Positions 21,551-33,600 of a stretch of 64,000 bases of DNA are shown here, in pieces (the stretch's first letter is position 1; each line of letters opens with the position of its first letter). The notes below the pieces were generated by a model, which worked only from the letters and a program-made list of their open reading frames with translations, was not told where the DNA came from and made no database searches. Position numbers and translations under genes: made by a program. Origin of the DNA: Monocercomonoides exilis (lineage: Eukaryota > Preaxostyla > Oxymonadida > Polymastigidae); contig LSRY02000033.1 of assembly GCA_001643675.2 (NCBI GenBank), positions 1-64,000 of the forward strand, given 5' to 3'.

Positions 21551-24500
21551 TCATTCTATCAATATAACACGCATTCCTGATGCAAGCAATACACCAGAAG
21601 AGAATGGGGCAGCGCTGATGGTGTCGCTGATGGGGGCATACAAAGGCATCTGCAGTTCATCAGCAGCAGGGTCAGCATCACACAAAGACTGAGTTGTGCT
21701 GAGTGGAGAGTCAACAGGTGTTGATGAATGAGAAGACGAACGAGACTCATTCAAAGACTGGCCATAAAATGCAGTTGGAAGCGACAGATCAACTTGATCA
21801 ATCAAAGAATCTCTTTGCTTTCCAAATGGCATCTCCTCATCTTCGTTGCCTTCTTCTTTTCTGTTCTCACCTTCCTCATTCTTTCCCTTTTGTTGCGTAT
21901 CAACAAAAGAAGCTCCTCTTTTCAGCATAAAGATCTTCATTCGTTCTTTCTCTTCGCTCTTCTCCTTTCTGATTTTCTGTGCAAACATCTCTCTTTCAGC
22001 TGCATCAGCCGAATTCCACATTCTTTTCCCCTTTTCAGCAGACCACAGCGAAACGGTTCCATCAGCAGAGCCTGAACACACAAGTGGAGTGGGCCAAGAT
22101 GTCTGTGTTGTGAAGAGAGAGAGAGAAGTGACCATGGCTGAGTGTGTGTTGGAGATGAAGGAGTGCATCGGAACAAAAGTGAGAGAGGGAGAAAGCTGAG
22201 GATTCAGCAGCAGATAAGAAAGGACTGAAGAAAAAGACAAGGGAATTGAAAGTGACATTCCAGAGGAATTGACTGGTGATCCAAAGCTGTTCAAAGAAGA
22301 AGACGCATTCGAAGATAAAGTTGGAAGAAGAGCAGAATAAGAAAGTGGATACGAAGCAAAAGAAGTGTAGCTTGCAAACGAACTCACAGTTGGACTAAAT
22401 GCTTCTTGCTCTTCATCTCCTTCTTCATCATCTACACCACATCTTTCGTCGTCCCCCTTCTTTTTAATGTTTTCGGTCATTCTTGGTGACGATCTTGCTT
22501 CTGTTTGGCGAGGTGACTGCGGAAAGACAGGAGTTGAAGCCTGAGGAAAGAATTCTCTTTCCTTCACATTCTCTTCTCCTCCTTCCTTTTCATCCATTTT
22601 CTTGGCAGAAAGTTCATCTGGCTGAGCTTCGGCTATTTCAACCGTTTCAGCTTCCACATACTGATCTTTATTTTCCACTGCTTCTTTATTTTTATCTTCT
22701 TCTTCTTCTTCTTCTTCCTCGTCTTCAATCTGATGCTCATCCTTCGACGACATCCAGTCAGCTCTTCTGACAACTCTTTTGTCTCCCACTCCTCCCACAA
22801 TCTTCGAATATGACACATCCACAAGAGGTGTACTCTTCGATATGCGCTCTTCTTCCTCTTCCTGTTCTCTCTCTCTTCTCAGCTCCTCTTCATCTGCTTC
22901 CTCATCATTATCAACATGCATCTCTTTCCCATACATCTCATTCATGTCTCCTCTTCCATCTCTTCTCTCCTTCATGTAGCTTTCTGATGTTCCCATCGAT
23001 TTCATTTGCACATCTCTCTTCATATTCCTCTTTCTCATCTCCATCTTCTTTTTCCTTTCTTCTTTTTCCTTCTTCTCCTCTTCTCCTTCAATGTGCTCTT
23101 CTTCTCCGTTGAGCCTTGCCAGCAACCTTCCTTCGTTCCTCATCTCTTCTCTTCTCCTCGCCCTCTCTCTCTTCTCTGCCTCACCCACAAGAACAGCTGC
23201 TGAGGTGAGGCTGAGCAAATGGCTGGTTGATGAAGAAGAGGAAGCAGACGAGGAAGAAGGAGAAGGTGGACGAGTGGCAGCAAATGAAGTATAAGACGAT
23301 GTGACTGTCACCTCCTCAGCATCCAATGCAGGGAGAATGTGGATTCTTTCACGTGGAGCAGATGAAGTTGCTGAAGTGTCTGAAGTGAGTGAAGATGAAG
23401 GTGAGTATGTTGAAGTGGTTTGTGGAAGAGTATTGTGAAGTGCTTGTGAAGTGGATGGGATGGGAGAGCGTGATCGAATGGAAGGAATGGCTGTGGATGA
23501 GCCATCAGCAGATGTGGGTGAATGAATTGTTGGAAGGCTGACAGAAAGAGGAGCATTAGCTGATGATGTGGTTGATGATGATGATGACGATGATGTTGTT
23601 GATGAAGAGACAAGAGGAGGAAGCGTTCTCTGATCTGATTTCTCGCTCTCCAACTCGCTCGATCGATGGAGAAGATATTGCTTCATCCAATAAGAGGATG
23701 AAAGCTGATCTTCATCACGTTCTGTGCTTGCTCTCTTCTCATTGTTTTCTTTCTTTTCACTCTTCGTTTTCGTTTTTCCTTTCATTTTTTTCTTTTGATC
23801 AAGTCGAACAGGTGCCTTTGTTGAACCCAAAGCGCTCTTCGATCTGAAATCTCTGCTTCGACTTCTTTGTGTTGATTTTGCATTTATTTTATCTTCTTCC
23901 TTTACAATTTCATCTTCTTCATCAGATCCTTCCTCTTCTCCTCCTCCTTCGACAATCTCATTCTTTCCAGTTTTATTAGACTCTTTCTTCTTCTTTTTCA
24001 TTTTCTTTCCTTTTTCCCTTTCGGCCATAAACAATGCAATCTTCTTTCTCTTCTCTTCTTCAGCTGCCATTTTCGCCTCTCTCTTCTTTGCTTCCTGCAG
24101 CTTCTTTGTCAGCTCTTCTCTTCTCATCTTCTTCTTCCTCTCATCTTGCTCTTGTTTCGTCTCGCTGTTCAGCAGAGACAGCAGCTGACTCTCAAACGAA
24201 GACGAAGAAGAAGCGAATGAAGATCCCATGCTGTTTGAAGATTGGCGTGTTGGAGAAGAAAAACTTTGTGCATTTGAAGAAGCAACAGTTGTGAGTGAAC
24301 GAGGTGAAATGAATGATTGTGCTGAAGTGTTTGTCTTTTGGCTGTCTCCTTCTTTTGCTCTATCATCTTTCGAGTTTTGCTTCTGCTTCATGTTTTCTTC
24401 ATCGCCTTCCATTTCGTCTCCTTCTTTTGCTGTTGATCGATTAGAATTGGCCAATGAATATCTCCTCGACGATATGAAAGGTGGCCTCTTCTTCAGAAGC

Positions 24501-26668
24501 AGTCGAGACGTCGGCTGAGGAGCAAATGGATCAAAGTCCTTTTCATCTGCATTGTCTTCTTCGTCTTCTTTTTCAGCCACATTTGAAGCAAAACTGTTGA
24601 ATTCGTTCTCATTTTCTGTTCTGCTTCCTTCTCTGCTGAATCCTCTTTCCCTCACTGAATCTTTTCTTTTGCTTTCTTTCTTCTTCTTCAAAATGGGCAA
24701 ATTTGCATATTTTGCTGTTATTTGTGATGTGAACAGAGATGCAACGTGCTGCTTGCACACTTCAAACAGATCAGACTGTGGAATAACAGGCACAATCACA
24801 CACCCATCAAACATCCACAACTGAAAAATAAGCGAATGAAATAAAAGTTTGAAAAAAAAATAGAAATAAGAATGAAAGACATGGCAGGTAAATTGGTATG
24901 TGAATAACATGTTAACATTGAAATTGCATTTGATTGAAGAAAAATACAAAGTTTATTATTTCCAAAAAAGAGTTCAGAAAAGAAAAAAGCGAAAATTTTA
25001 TTTTTTTCCAAAAACAAAAAACAACTTTCACACCTTTATCACAGCATCCCAGCCAGTCGAAGCAAAAAACACAGTATTTGAAATGTCTGCATCTCCATCG
25101 TTGCAGCACAACACAAACGGATTTCCCCTCTTTCTTTCTTCTTCTTTGTCTCTTTGCCTTTCTCTTTCTTCTTCTTCTCTAATTCTCTCATAACTTTCAC
25201 CTAATCTTCCACTCCTTTCCCTGCTGCGCTGACTTAACAGCCCATCTTCACTGAAGGTCTCTTCTGATTCCTCTTCTTCTGCCTCTCTTCTCTCTTTTTC
25301 CTTTTCCACTGCAAATCTTGCCTTTTTCATTATATCAGTGGCAAACGTGTCTGAAAAGGCAGAGCCAGGTGAAGGAGGAAGATGTGGAAGCAGAACAAGA
25401 GACGTAATGAAATCAGAGTGAGCTCCTTCGAACGAGCACACAAGCCGCAAATGTCGCAAATCGACAACCTTTACGAAAATAAAGAATGAAAAAAAAATTG
25501 TGAATATTTCAATAAGTCAAAATCCATCAAGAATTTAATAGACATAATGTTGAAAGACAGAATGAGAAGAACAGGTTAAAAAAAGAAAAAGAAATAAGAA
25601 AACTCAATTTAAGCTACATGAACAGCACAAGCAGCCCAAACCTTGATGGCCCTGTCCCATCCAGCGGTGATCACATATGGAGTTGAAGGGATGTTTAAAA
25701 TGCAGCTGATGGTATCAGTATGAAGATTCTGAAGTGAATGAAGAAGTTTGGGGGACGAGTCAAGAGACCACAACTAAATAGCACCACAGGAGGTTAAATG
25801 ATGTTTCATCAAAAAATTTAAGCATTTTAATTATTCAAATAACAAAGGAAAATAACCAACCTTAACAGTTTTATCTGAGGATGCACTGCATAAAATAACA
25901 TTAGCCAAAGCAGAAGATGAAGGAAATTGAGTGTCTTGTGATCTGCTTGCTGAAGATGACATTAATCGCCTTCCAAAATAACTTTGATTACAAAAGCATA
26001 TTGACTGAATTCGACCTTGATGGCTGCTTTCATCCATACCAATCCCAAACAATCGAACAGCAAGCTTATTTTTCATTTGTGAGTATCCTTGATGATTGAA
26101 TTTTTCTACGAGAGAAGATAAATATTCTTGTTTTTCATTCATAACTTTTGTTGACTGAGAAGGGCTTTCTGCCTGTGGTACAGAATTAGAAGATGTTGTA
26201 AGGGGAGGCAAAGAAGATGCATAGTTCAGCGATTTAACATATTCAAACACTTTCTTCTTTTCTTTGTAGGAAATACGCTTATAAGGTTGAAAAGCAGGAA
26301 GAGAAGTGATGCAATTTCCAGTTTCTGGGTCCCACAACTACAAATCATATTTATATAAAACAAACATATTTAAAACAATGACAAAAATAATCGAATACTT
26401 TAATCTCTGCGTTTGCAGAACCAGACACCAGAAATTTTTCAATTGATGATAAAGCAGTCACTTCTTCAGTATGAGCATTAATTGCTCGAGAAAGTGTTCC
26501 ACTTTTTATATTAATCAAATTCACTTGGCCACTCTCAAAACCTTCAGCAAGTAATTCGCTTGTTCCTCCAACAAGAGATAATTTTGTAATTTTTTTTGAT
26601 TCCTGATGCAGCAACTTTACTGTAGCTTTAATCCTCCATAAATTTTCCGACATAGATGTGTATAGCAC
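21551..26668 (-). CDS. WD40-repeat protein with long charged/Ser-rich insertion, five exons
   Basis: Minus-strand exons in transcription order: 26668-26399, 26337-25861, 25773-25642, 25468-25034, 24820-21551. All junctions are phase 0 and the introns are 61, 87, 173 and 213 nt. Splicing restores WD40 strand ends at four borders (AEIK/LWD, KTVK/LWS, RAIK/VVD, AVIK/LWM), strong support for the model. The product is about 1,527 residues, or 5 fewer if the second Met (26653) is used. WD40 blades are in exons 1-4 and near the C terminus (PLVCSGSADGTVSLWS). Between them lies a 900-residue insert rich in Lys/Glu, Ser and Arg with coiled-coil stretches. WD40 propellers are protein-interaction scaffolds; I cannot name the orthologue. 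Introns falling at blade ends is notable. Confidence 0.85.
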
Positions 26669-27413
26669 AAAATTTTATCTCAAATAATTATTCAACTTCC
26701 ACTTTTTCACCAAAATTAAAAACAATTGTTGTTTTACCCATATTTTCTCACTCTTACTCAGAATGATTTTCTTTGCATTAATGAATTTTTTTTGAATATA
26801 AATATTAGTATTTAATTTAACATATTTCTTTTTATTCATTGATATTCACGTTTTGAAATTGGTATTTCCAAACAATATCATTATATTCAAACATTCATCT
26901 GAAAATCTTGATTGATGATAACAGTTCTATTTTTGACTTAAAAGTGTTGATATAAATTTCAGCGATAACTTAACAAATAGTTTTATTTTTGAGAATAAGA
27001 AGAATAAAGAGATGATATTATAATTGTATTTCTTTAACCTTCACATGAAATCTTTTTTCTTTCAACTTTATATTTGTTCAATGAAAATTGAAATTTCAAT
27101 TGGGATTATTGTTTGCCTTTGATTCTTATGATCACATTATCCATTTCAAATAATGAAATAACAAAAAAGCATTGAGATTTTTCTTAAACCGAACCCAAAA
27201 ACCAGCTTCAAATTGAATGCCATGAACGAGTTTTTATTTCTGTTTCTATTTAGAGTTTTTATAAAACTCTTGCCTTTTCTTTCCAAACATATTCACGTTT
27301 AATGTGAATAAAAAACTCTTTTTGTTTTCTGGTTTCTGTGAATTCTAAAAAATATAGGATATGACTATCGCCAAACAATTCACAAGTTTGCAATCGTTGT
27401 CACATTTGAATCC
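26669..27413. other. Divergent intergenic region
   Basis: AT-rich DNA between the 5' ends of the WD40 gene (minus) and the helical-repeat gene (plus), so it probably holds both promoters. I find no recognisable element. Confidence 0.5.
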
Positions 27414-28754
27414 TTGATTATTGGGCTTTTTTCTTTTTCTGTTTTTATTGAAGAATTGCTTTCTGAACTGGATGATTGCGATGAAGATGGTCAAAAACAG
27501 AAAATTGAAGAAATGGACATAATAATGAAAGTGATGGATAAAAAAGAATTTGAATCTGTAATTTCAGAAGAACTGTTCAATAAAATAGGTAAAATGATTG
27601 AAAATAAAATCATGACGATGGAAAGCGCCATTTTGCTGATGAAGCACATTGGGCATTGGAATGATCTGAAAGGAAATTTCGTTCAAACCTTTGATTATTC
27701 ATCATTGAACAAAAGAGTTCAAGAGATGATTGTTGAAGAAGATAAGAAAAAAGAAGAAAAGGATGAAAAGCTTCTTGTTGATCTTTGTGAATGTTATCTT
27801 TTATTCAACTCTTTCGCATCATCAGAAATGATATCTATTTGTATGCCTTGTCTCCTGAAAGTTGCGCTGAAGAAAGAGGAAAACATGGAAACACAAAAAG
27901 ACGTGGAAATGGCTTTGCTTGCGTTTGGCACTATTTGGTATTGTGTATGAGCACTTCTATTGTATTTTTCAATATTATTTCAATATTTTGTTTCTTTCTT
28001 GTTTTTGATAAGAAAACGGAGGAAGACCAATATTTGGATGAAATCAAAGAAATCATCCAATATCATAAAGAACATCGCAATCTCACTCAGCTTTCCTATC
28101 AATCTGCTTGGGAGTTATTGATAAACCAAATGTACTTTGATAGTAGTTTTGGAGGTTGTTGTGAATGAGCTGCATTTAGGAAGAGAAGCAGCAAGAGAAT
28201 TAGAAGCGCTATCAAAATGCATCAACTGGAAAAGACAAGAAAAAGAAAAAAAAGAACTTTTTGTTTTGATAAGATGGCTCGAAACGTTGGACTCTTTCTT
28301 TGATTCATGCAAGTTGTGGAATGAAGAATGTGCCGAGCTTGTCAGCCGCATCGAGAGGATGTTTTGGGTGGCAAGAGAAAACGATAGAATAATAAGCAAT
28401 AAATGCATTTGCGCGTTTGGAAGTGCAGCGTTGAACAGAACTGTAGAAATTGGCGACTTGTTGATTGAAGGTGTTGTTGGTGCTGTTTTGGAGGGAGTGC
28501 TGCAATCAAATGATGAATACTCACGAATTGACGTTTGCTTATTATTTTTCGAAAATGTTGCCGATAGATTGAAAGACAAGGAGGAAAAGGAGAGTGAGGA
28601 GGCAAAACGAAAAGAGATGAAGAGAAAGGTGTTTGAAAAGATGGAGGAAGAAGGATACGAAGATTGGGTGATGGGGCTGAGCTTTTGCATCGCTAAAGGA
28701 AGCCGAGATATATTTTTGATTGAAAGATATTCAGATCATTTTATTTATTTGTAA
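27414..28754 (+). CDS. Helical-repeat protein of a lineage-specific family, one frameshift
   Basis: Exon 1 runs to 27944, intron 27945-28012 (GTATGA...GATAAG, 68 nt), exon 2 from 28013. Spliced text runs GTIWYC/KKTEEDQYLDEIKEII. The frame breaks near 28140-28150: the first frame ends SSFGGCCE, while the second continues LEVVVNELHLGREAARELEA and runs to TAA at 28752-28754. One inserted or lost base explains this. The protein is helical and charged (SELDDCDEDGQKQKIEEMD, KKEFESVISEELFNKI, RKVFEKMEEEGYED). I recognise the pattern as a large family of hypothetical proteins in Monocercomonoides, probably armadillo-like; function unknown. The usual N terminus looks shortened, so an upstream exon is possible. 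The frameshift suggests either a pseudogene copy or a base error. Confidence 0.65.
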
Positions 28755-29077
28755 ATTGTCAAAATTTGAATTCGCTTCATGTTTGCTTTTCCACTCCATA
28801 TGCCATTGATCTGTTCATTCTTTCGACTGAGCAAAGGAGGGATTTTGATTTTCCTTTTTTTTTTTTTCTTTTTTGAATTGTTCATGTTTGCTGTTTGAGA
28901 TTAAATTATCCACAATGACTTGCAACATTGTCGAAGAAAATTGTTCTTTTTAATTCTGGAAACGATAAACAAAGAATTGGAAAAAAAAAAAATTGTTTTC
29001 ATTTTTATCACTTGTCATTTTTGAAACTGTCTGAAATATTTCAAATGACTCCAACAAAAAAAAAATATATTTAAATA

Positions 29078-29108
<31 letters not shown>

Positions 29109-30638
29109 CAATAAATAAATTGAACAATAAATAAGTCAAATTAAAAATACTTGTTGTGAACTTTCACACGCAATCAATAAGTGTTTGGGATTTCATGCAC
29201 CAATGCAAAACCACAACAGCATCTCATCCAGCCATTTTCAACAATCCAACCAAAGAAAGAAAAGAAAAAGAAAAAGAAAAGCAAATCAATAAAAAAGGAA
29301 GAAAGAAGAAAAGAAAAGAAAGAAAAGAAAAGATCAAACAGGACAAATCCGACTGTTGCTGCACAAATCGACGAGGCGCCTCAAAATACAACAAAAGCCA
29401 AAACTTTAGTCGCATAAAAGAAAACATAAAACAAAAAAGAAAGAACAAAATAAGTGAAAAAAGAAAAAGTGCGCGCATTTGTCAGGTGAGAAAGAAAGCT
29501 AGCAAGCAATCAGCGCGCTGCATGAATACACACAACTGCAACGCAAAACAACAAAACAACCAAACAACCAAACAAAGACGAGCTCAAAAGGAAATCTTCA
29601 ATAAATACATCTGAACAAAACAATAAAAAAAAAAAGGTTAAAATACTTTTCTTTTCTTTTCTTTTCTTTTCTTTTTTCTTTATTTCATGCCTTTTGCAGA
29701 TAGAATTTCGGAGTACATAATCGGAGCAGGAAGAAAGGCAACACAAAGCAAAGAAAAAGTGGATTTCGAGGTACAATATATCAAACATTTAATCCAACAA
29801 AAGAATTCAAAAAGTACTTACCATCAGAGAATACAGATCCGACTTTCAAAAAATAATACAAAACGAAAAAGAAAAAAATTATAAAAAAAATAATAAAAAA
29901 ACACATTGAAAAGACTGGGAAAATGAATAAAAAGAATGAAGATGAAAATACAAATCGAACAATCGGTACAAAGTACGATCGTCTCTGGTGTTGTTAATTA
30001 CGAGCAATCGCACAAGGATAGTGAACATGCAAAACAAAAACAAAAACAAAAAATAAAACAAAACAAAATAAAACTTTAAAAACCGAAATAAACGCAAAAT
30101 ATGACACAGATTATTCTTCAATAGCCTCAGATAGCATAGCAACAAGCGCCTTAAGAGGCTGAATAAGCCCACAGCTCCCTCCATTCACCCCAAAAACCAA
30201 AAGCCAAAAGTCAAAAAAACGAAAAACGAAAGACTAAGACAGAACAGTCTTTGCAGCAGCAATTAGAGAGGCATACGAATCTATCACACAGAAGAGCAGA
30301 ATAAAAAGCTTCGTTCCAAACAGAAACAGAACAACAAAACCAAATACAAATATAAATGCAAATACAAATACACAAAAAATAAAAAGAAAGGAAAGGAAGA
30401 TTTGCGCTGTTCACTTTCCAAACACAAGGAAGCATTGCTCGCAAACAAAACATTGAGTGAAAAGCAGAAGAATGAGCAGAGTTCGCTCTGTTCCATTTGC
30501 CTTTTCCCACACTCCGCCTCACTCTTCTGCACTCTTCCAAGCCTTTAACATTCGTCCTCCCAAAAAACTTGTGGTTTCTGTCCCATAACAATAACAGCCA
30601 TTCTGCCTCTTTCTGCCTCTTTCGCCAAAGCCCCCTGC
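28755..30638. repeat. Intergenic region rich in simple repeats
   Basis: Holds poly-A/T runs, a (TAA)n tract at about 29079-29109, AAAG-type purine tracts (29250-29330) and a CTTTT-type tract (29648-29680). Short ORFs here are Lys-rich translations of these tracts. I see no supported gene. Confidence 0.5.
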
Positions 30639-33600
30639 CTATTCCTCTGTGTCTGTCTCTCTCCAGTTCAGCCACTCAAACCTTCCCTCATACACCCTCC
30701 ACACTCTCCGCCTGCTTCGGCCTTTGCTGCCTTTGCTGCCTTCTTTGTCTGAGATATCGCTGTCCTCTTCTTTTTTGTGATGTCCGTTACGACGCATCCC
30801 AACGAGGTTCAACAGACTCTGATGCTTAATCCAAACCACACTCGATATCATAAGCTTCTGGTCGTCCTTCATATACCCCTTCACATTCTTCATCTCTTCT
30901 TCCTCCAATTCCATCTTCTGCTTCTTCATCTGCATCTGCATCATCTTCAACATATTCGGAGCCAGAGCGGTTTTGTCTTCTCCCATTCCCCGCTGCTCCT
31001 TCCCCGCCTGTTCGTATCTCAGCGATTCAAAGAACACATTTATCATCCGCCGCCTTGAGCCTTTTATTCTCTCAGAAGATCTTTTTCCTCCTCTGCCTGC
31101 CTTCCTCTCTGTCTCCTCTTCTGCCTCCTCTTCTGCACAGCCCCGTGCATTCATAGGCGGAACAATAATCGGCGGAATCAGCAAAAACGGCACCATTTCT
31201 CTTGTCTCTCCCAAACGCCTCGTCAACCGCACTGTCTCTCCACACATTCTCCCGCTCTGCTTCTTTTCTGCTCTTTCGCCTGCCAAACACTCACATCCTC
31301 TCTCAAATTCCTTCTCAAGCATCAATTTTCCATCTTTCACTGCCTGCGCACTTCCACAGCCTGCAGCAACAGCGCCACCAGCTGAGCAAAGAGGTGCATT
31401 CGAACCTGTTGGCAAAAATTGATCAGTTTGTTGTGGCAGCAAACAACCACAACAAGAAGCAGAAGCAGAAGAAGAGGAGGAGGAAGAGGAGGAGGAAGAG
31501 GAGGAGGAAGAGGAGGAGGAAGAGGAGGAGGAAGAGGAGGAGGAAGAGGAAGAAGTTAAGCTCTTCAATTTAGGCAAAGCCGAAGGAAAAGGAAAAGGAC
31601 AAGGAATTCCCAACGGTCGCAGAAGAGGCGCTGAAGGCAAAGAAGCCGATGCCGACGGATGTTGCAAAGGAAATGATTGTGCAGTCTTCTGTTCTCTCTG
31701 CTGCTCCTCCACATACCCATCCCACGAAAGCGTGTGTGCCTCCAAAGCCAAATTCATCGCCTTCTCATCCTCTGCAAACGAGCCTGTGAACTCTTCCCCG
31801 TTGAACCCAAGCGCGTCACACGCAGCCAGCGGAACTCTCGTCGCAGGCGGAAACTTTGCATCTTCCAAACAGCATCCATCTTCGCTTCCTGCCTCTTCTT
31901 CGGTCAGACATCCCTCCCCGACTCCTTCCATCTGCATCAATTTCTTCATTATCTTCTTTTCTGCCTGTTGGATAGCTCCCCTCACCTGTTCGTTCGACCA
32001 CTGCACCCAACTCCCTTCCTCACCCCATTCCTCCATCTTCCCCATCTTCCCTATTCTCCTCCCAATCGCTCCCAAAACCTCCAGCTTGTCCTTCACCTCT
32101 CTCAGCTCCTCGTCCTCCGAGCATTCTCCGATCGCCTCTCTAAATTTCTTCATCATCTCCTCCTTCATTTCGCTCTCATCGTCTTCCCCATCCTCTTCTC
32201 TCCCCTCCTCTGCCTTCTCCGCCTTCTCTGCCTCCTCATCCCTCCACTCTGCCTTCAGCTCAGCGTCCTCTGCCACAAACAGGTCGTCTCCTTCCACCCG
32301 CCTCAGCCTCTCCAGCTGCCCAGACTTTATCCATGCCCTTGCACACATCCGCATCATCTCCCACGCCGTCACCTCTCCCATCGTTGCAACAGCCTCTGAG
32401 AATGCAATCACACGCACCCCACCCACTCGCGGTAAGCCAACCAGCAGCCGCCAAAACAGCTCGTGCAGAGAAAGCACGTCGCTCGGTATGTTCATCAGAG
32501 GCACAGCCCGTGCCTCGCACACTTCACTCATTTCACTCATTTTACTCATTTTACTCATATCGCCTGTTTTTCTCATATCACTCATATCACTCATATCACC
32601 CATTTTGCCCCTTTGCTGGATGCCCCATCCATCCCCAGGCAGCGTTGCGATGTCCACTCCATACACAAAATCGTGCATCTCGCTCGGGAACGGAAGCCTC
32701 TCCAAACGCGACACGCCCTCTCCCTTCGCATACTCCGCACTCTCCACATACTCTCGCATCAGCATGCCAACCTTTGCCGTTCGCAGAATCTGCCGCGTCG
32801 AATGCACCAGCAGCACATTCAGACGGTCTCCGCAGAAAACAATCGATCTCCTCCGCTCATCGTTCGGGCTCACCTCTGCAACTCTCATTTTTGCACTTCC
32901 TTTCCTGCTCGTTGACGCTGCCTTTGGCCCTTTCCTCGGTAATGAAGCAGATAAGCCTGCTGATGGAAGTGCTGATAGGCACGTTGAAGCTGCGCTTGGC
33001 TCAATGCCCATCCAGCTCTCATTCTCCAGTCTGGCCTGTTTGCGTGCTCCATGCCTCGGCCATCCACCTCCCTCCTCCGTCTTCTCCTCCTCCTCCTCCT
33101 CGGACCACTCCTGAACAGTCGTGGCATTCCAGTTCTCGTATGGTGTCCCTTCTGTGAAAGACCCCACTCCTTTCCCTTCAAAACTTTCTCCAGTCAAATC
33201 TGAAGCCAAGCCAGAAGGAAAAGCGCTACAAGAAGAAATCTGCTCAGCAACACCCAATGAAGCGCCTTCATTCAGCCCTGTCGAACGCATCTCTTCTTGC
33301 CCTCTGCAGCAGCACATTCCAGTTACACCCACGTTCTTGTTGCAACTTGCTGCCATGCTGCACACGCACTTCCCTTCAACTCCTCTGTTGCCTTTGTCAG
33401 TCTTTCTTTGTTTGTTCGGTTTCTTCTGTTTCTTCTGGCTGTTCTGCTCTTTGTTCCAGTCTGCCTCTAATCTCTTTTTCTTCCCTTCGTATTTCGACGT
33501 TTCCACCGCCTTCTTGCTCTTCGAATGCGCCCCCTCTTTGATGTTGCAGTGCGTGAACCACACAAACCCCTTCACTGTTTTGCTCCGCTTGTGGCACAAG

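Noticed and set aside
31732-33114. 460-codon plus-strand ORF, Ser/Pro-rich, with neighbours at 33121-34023 and 35387-36364
   Set aside because: They overlap a continuous 2,094-codon minus ORF and look like the complement of its Glu/Arg-rich text.
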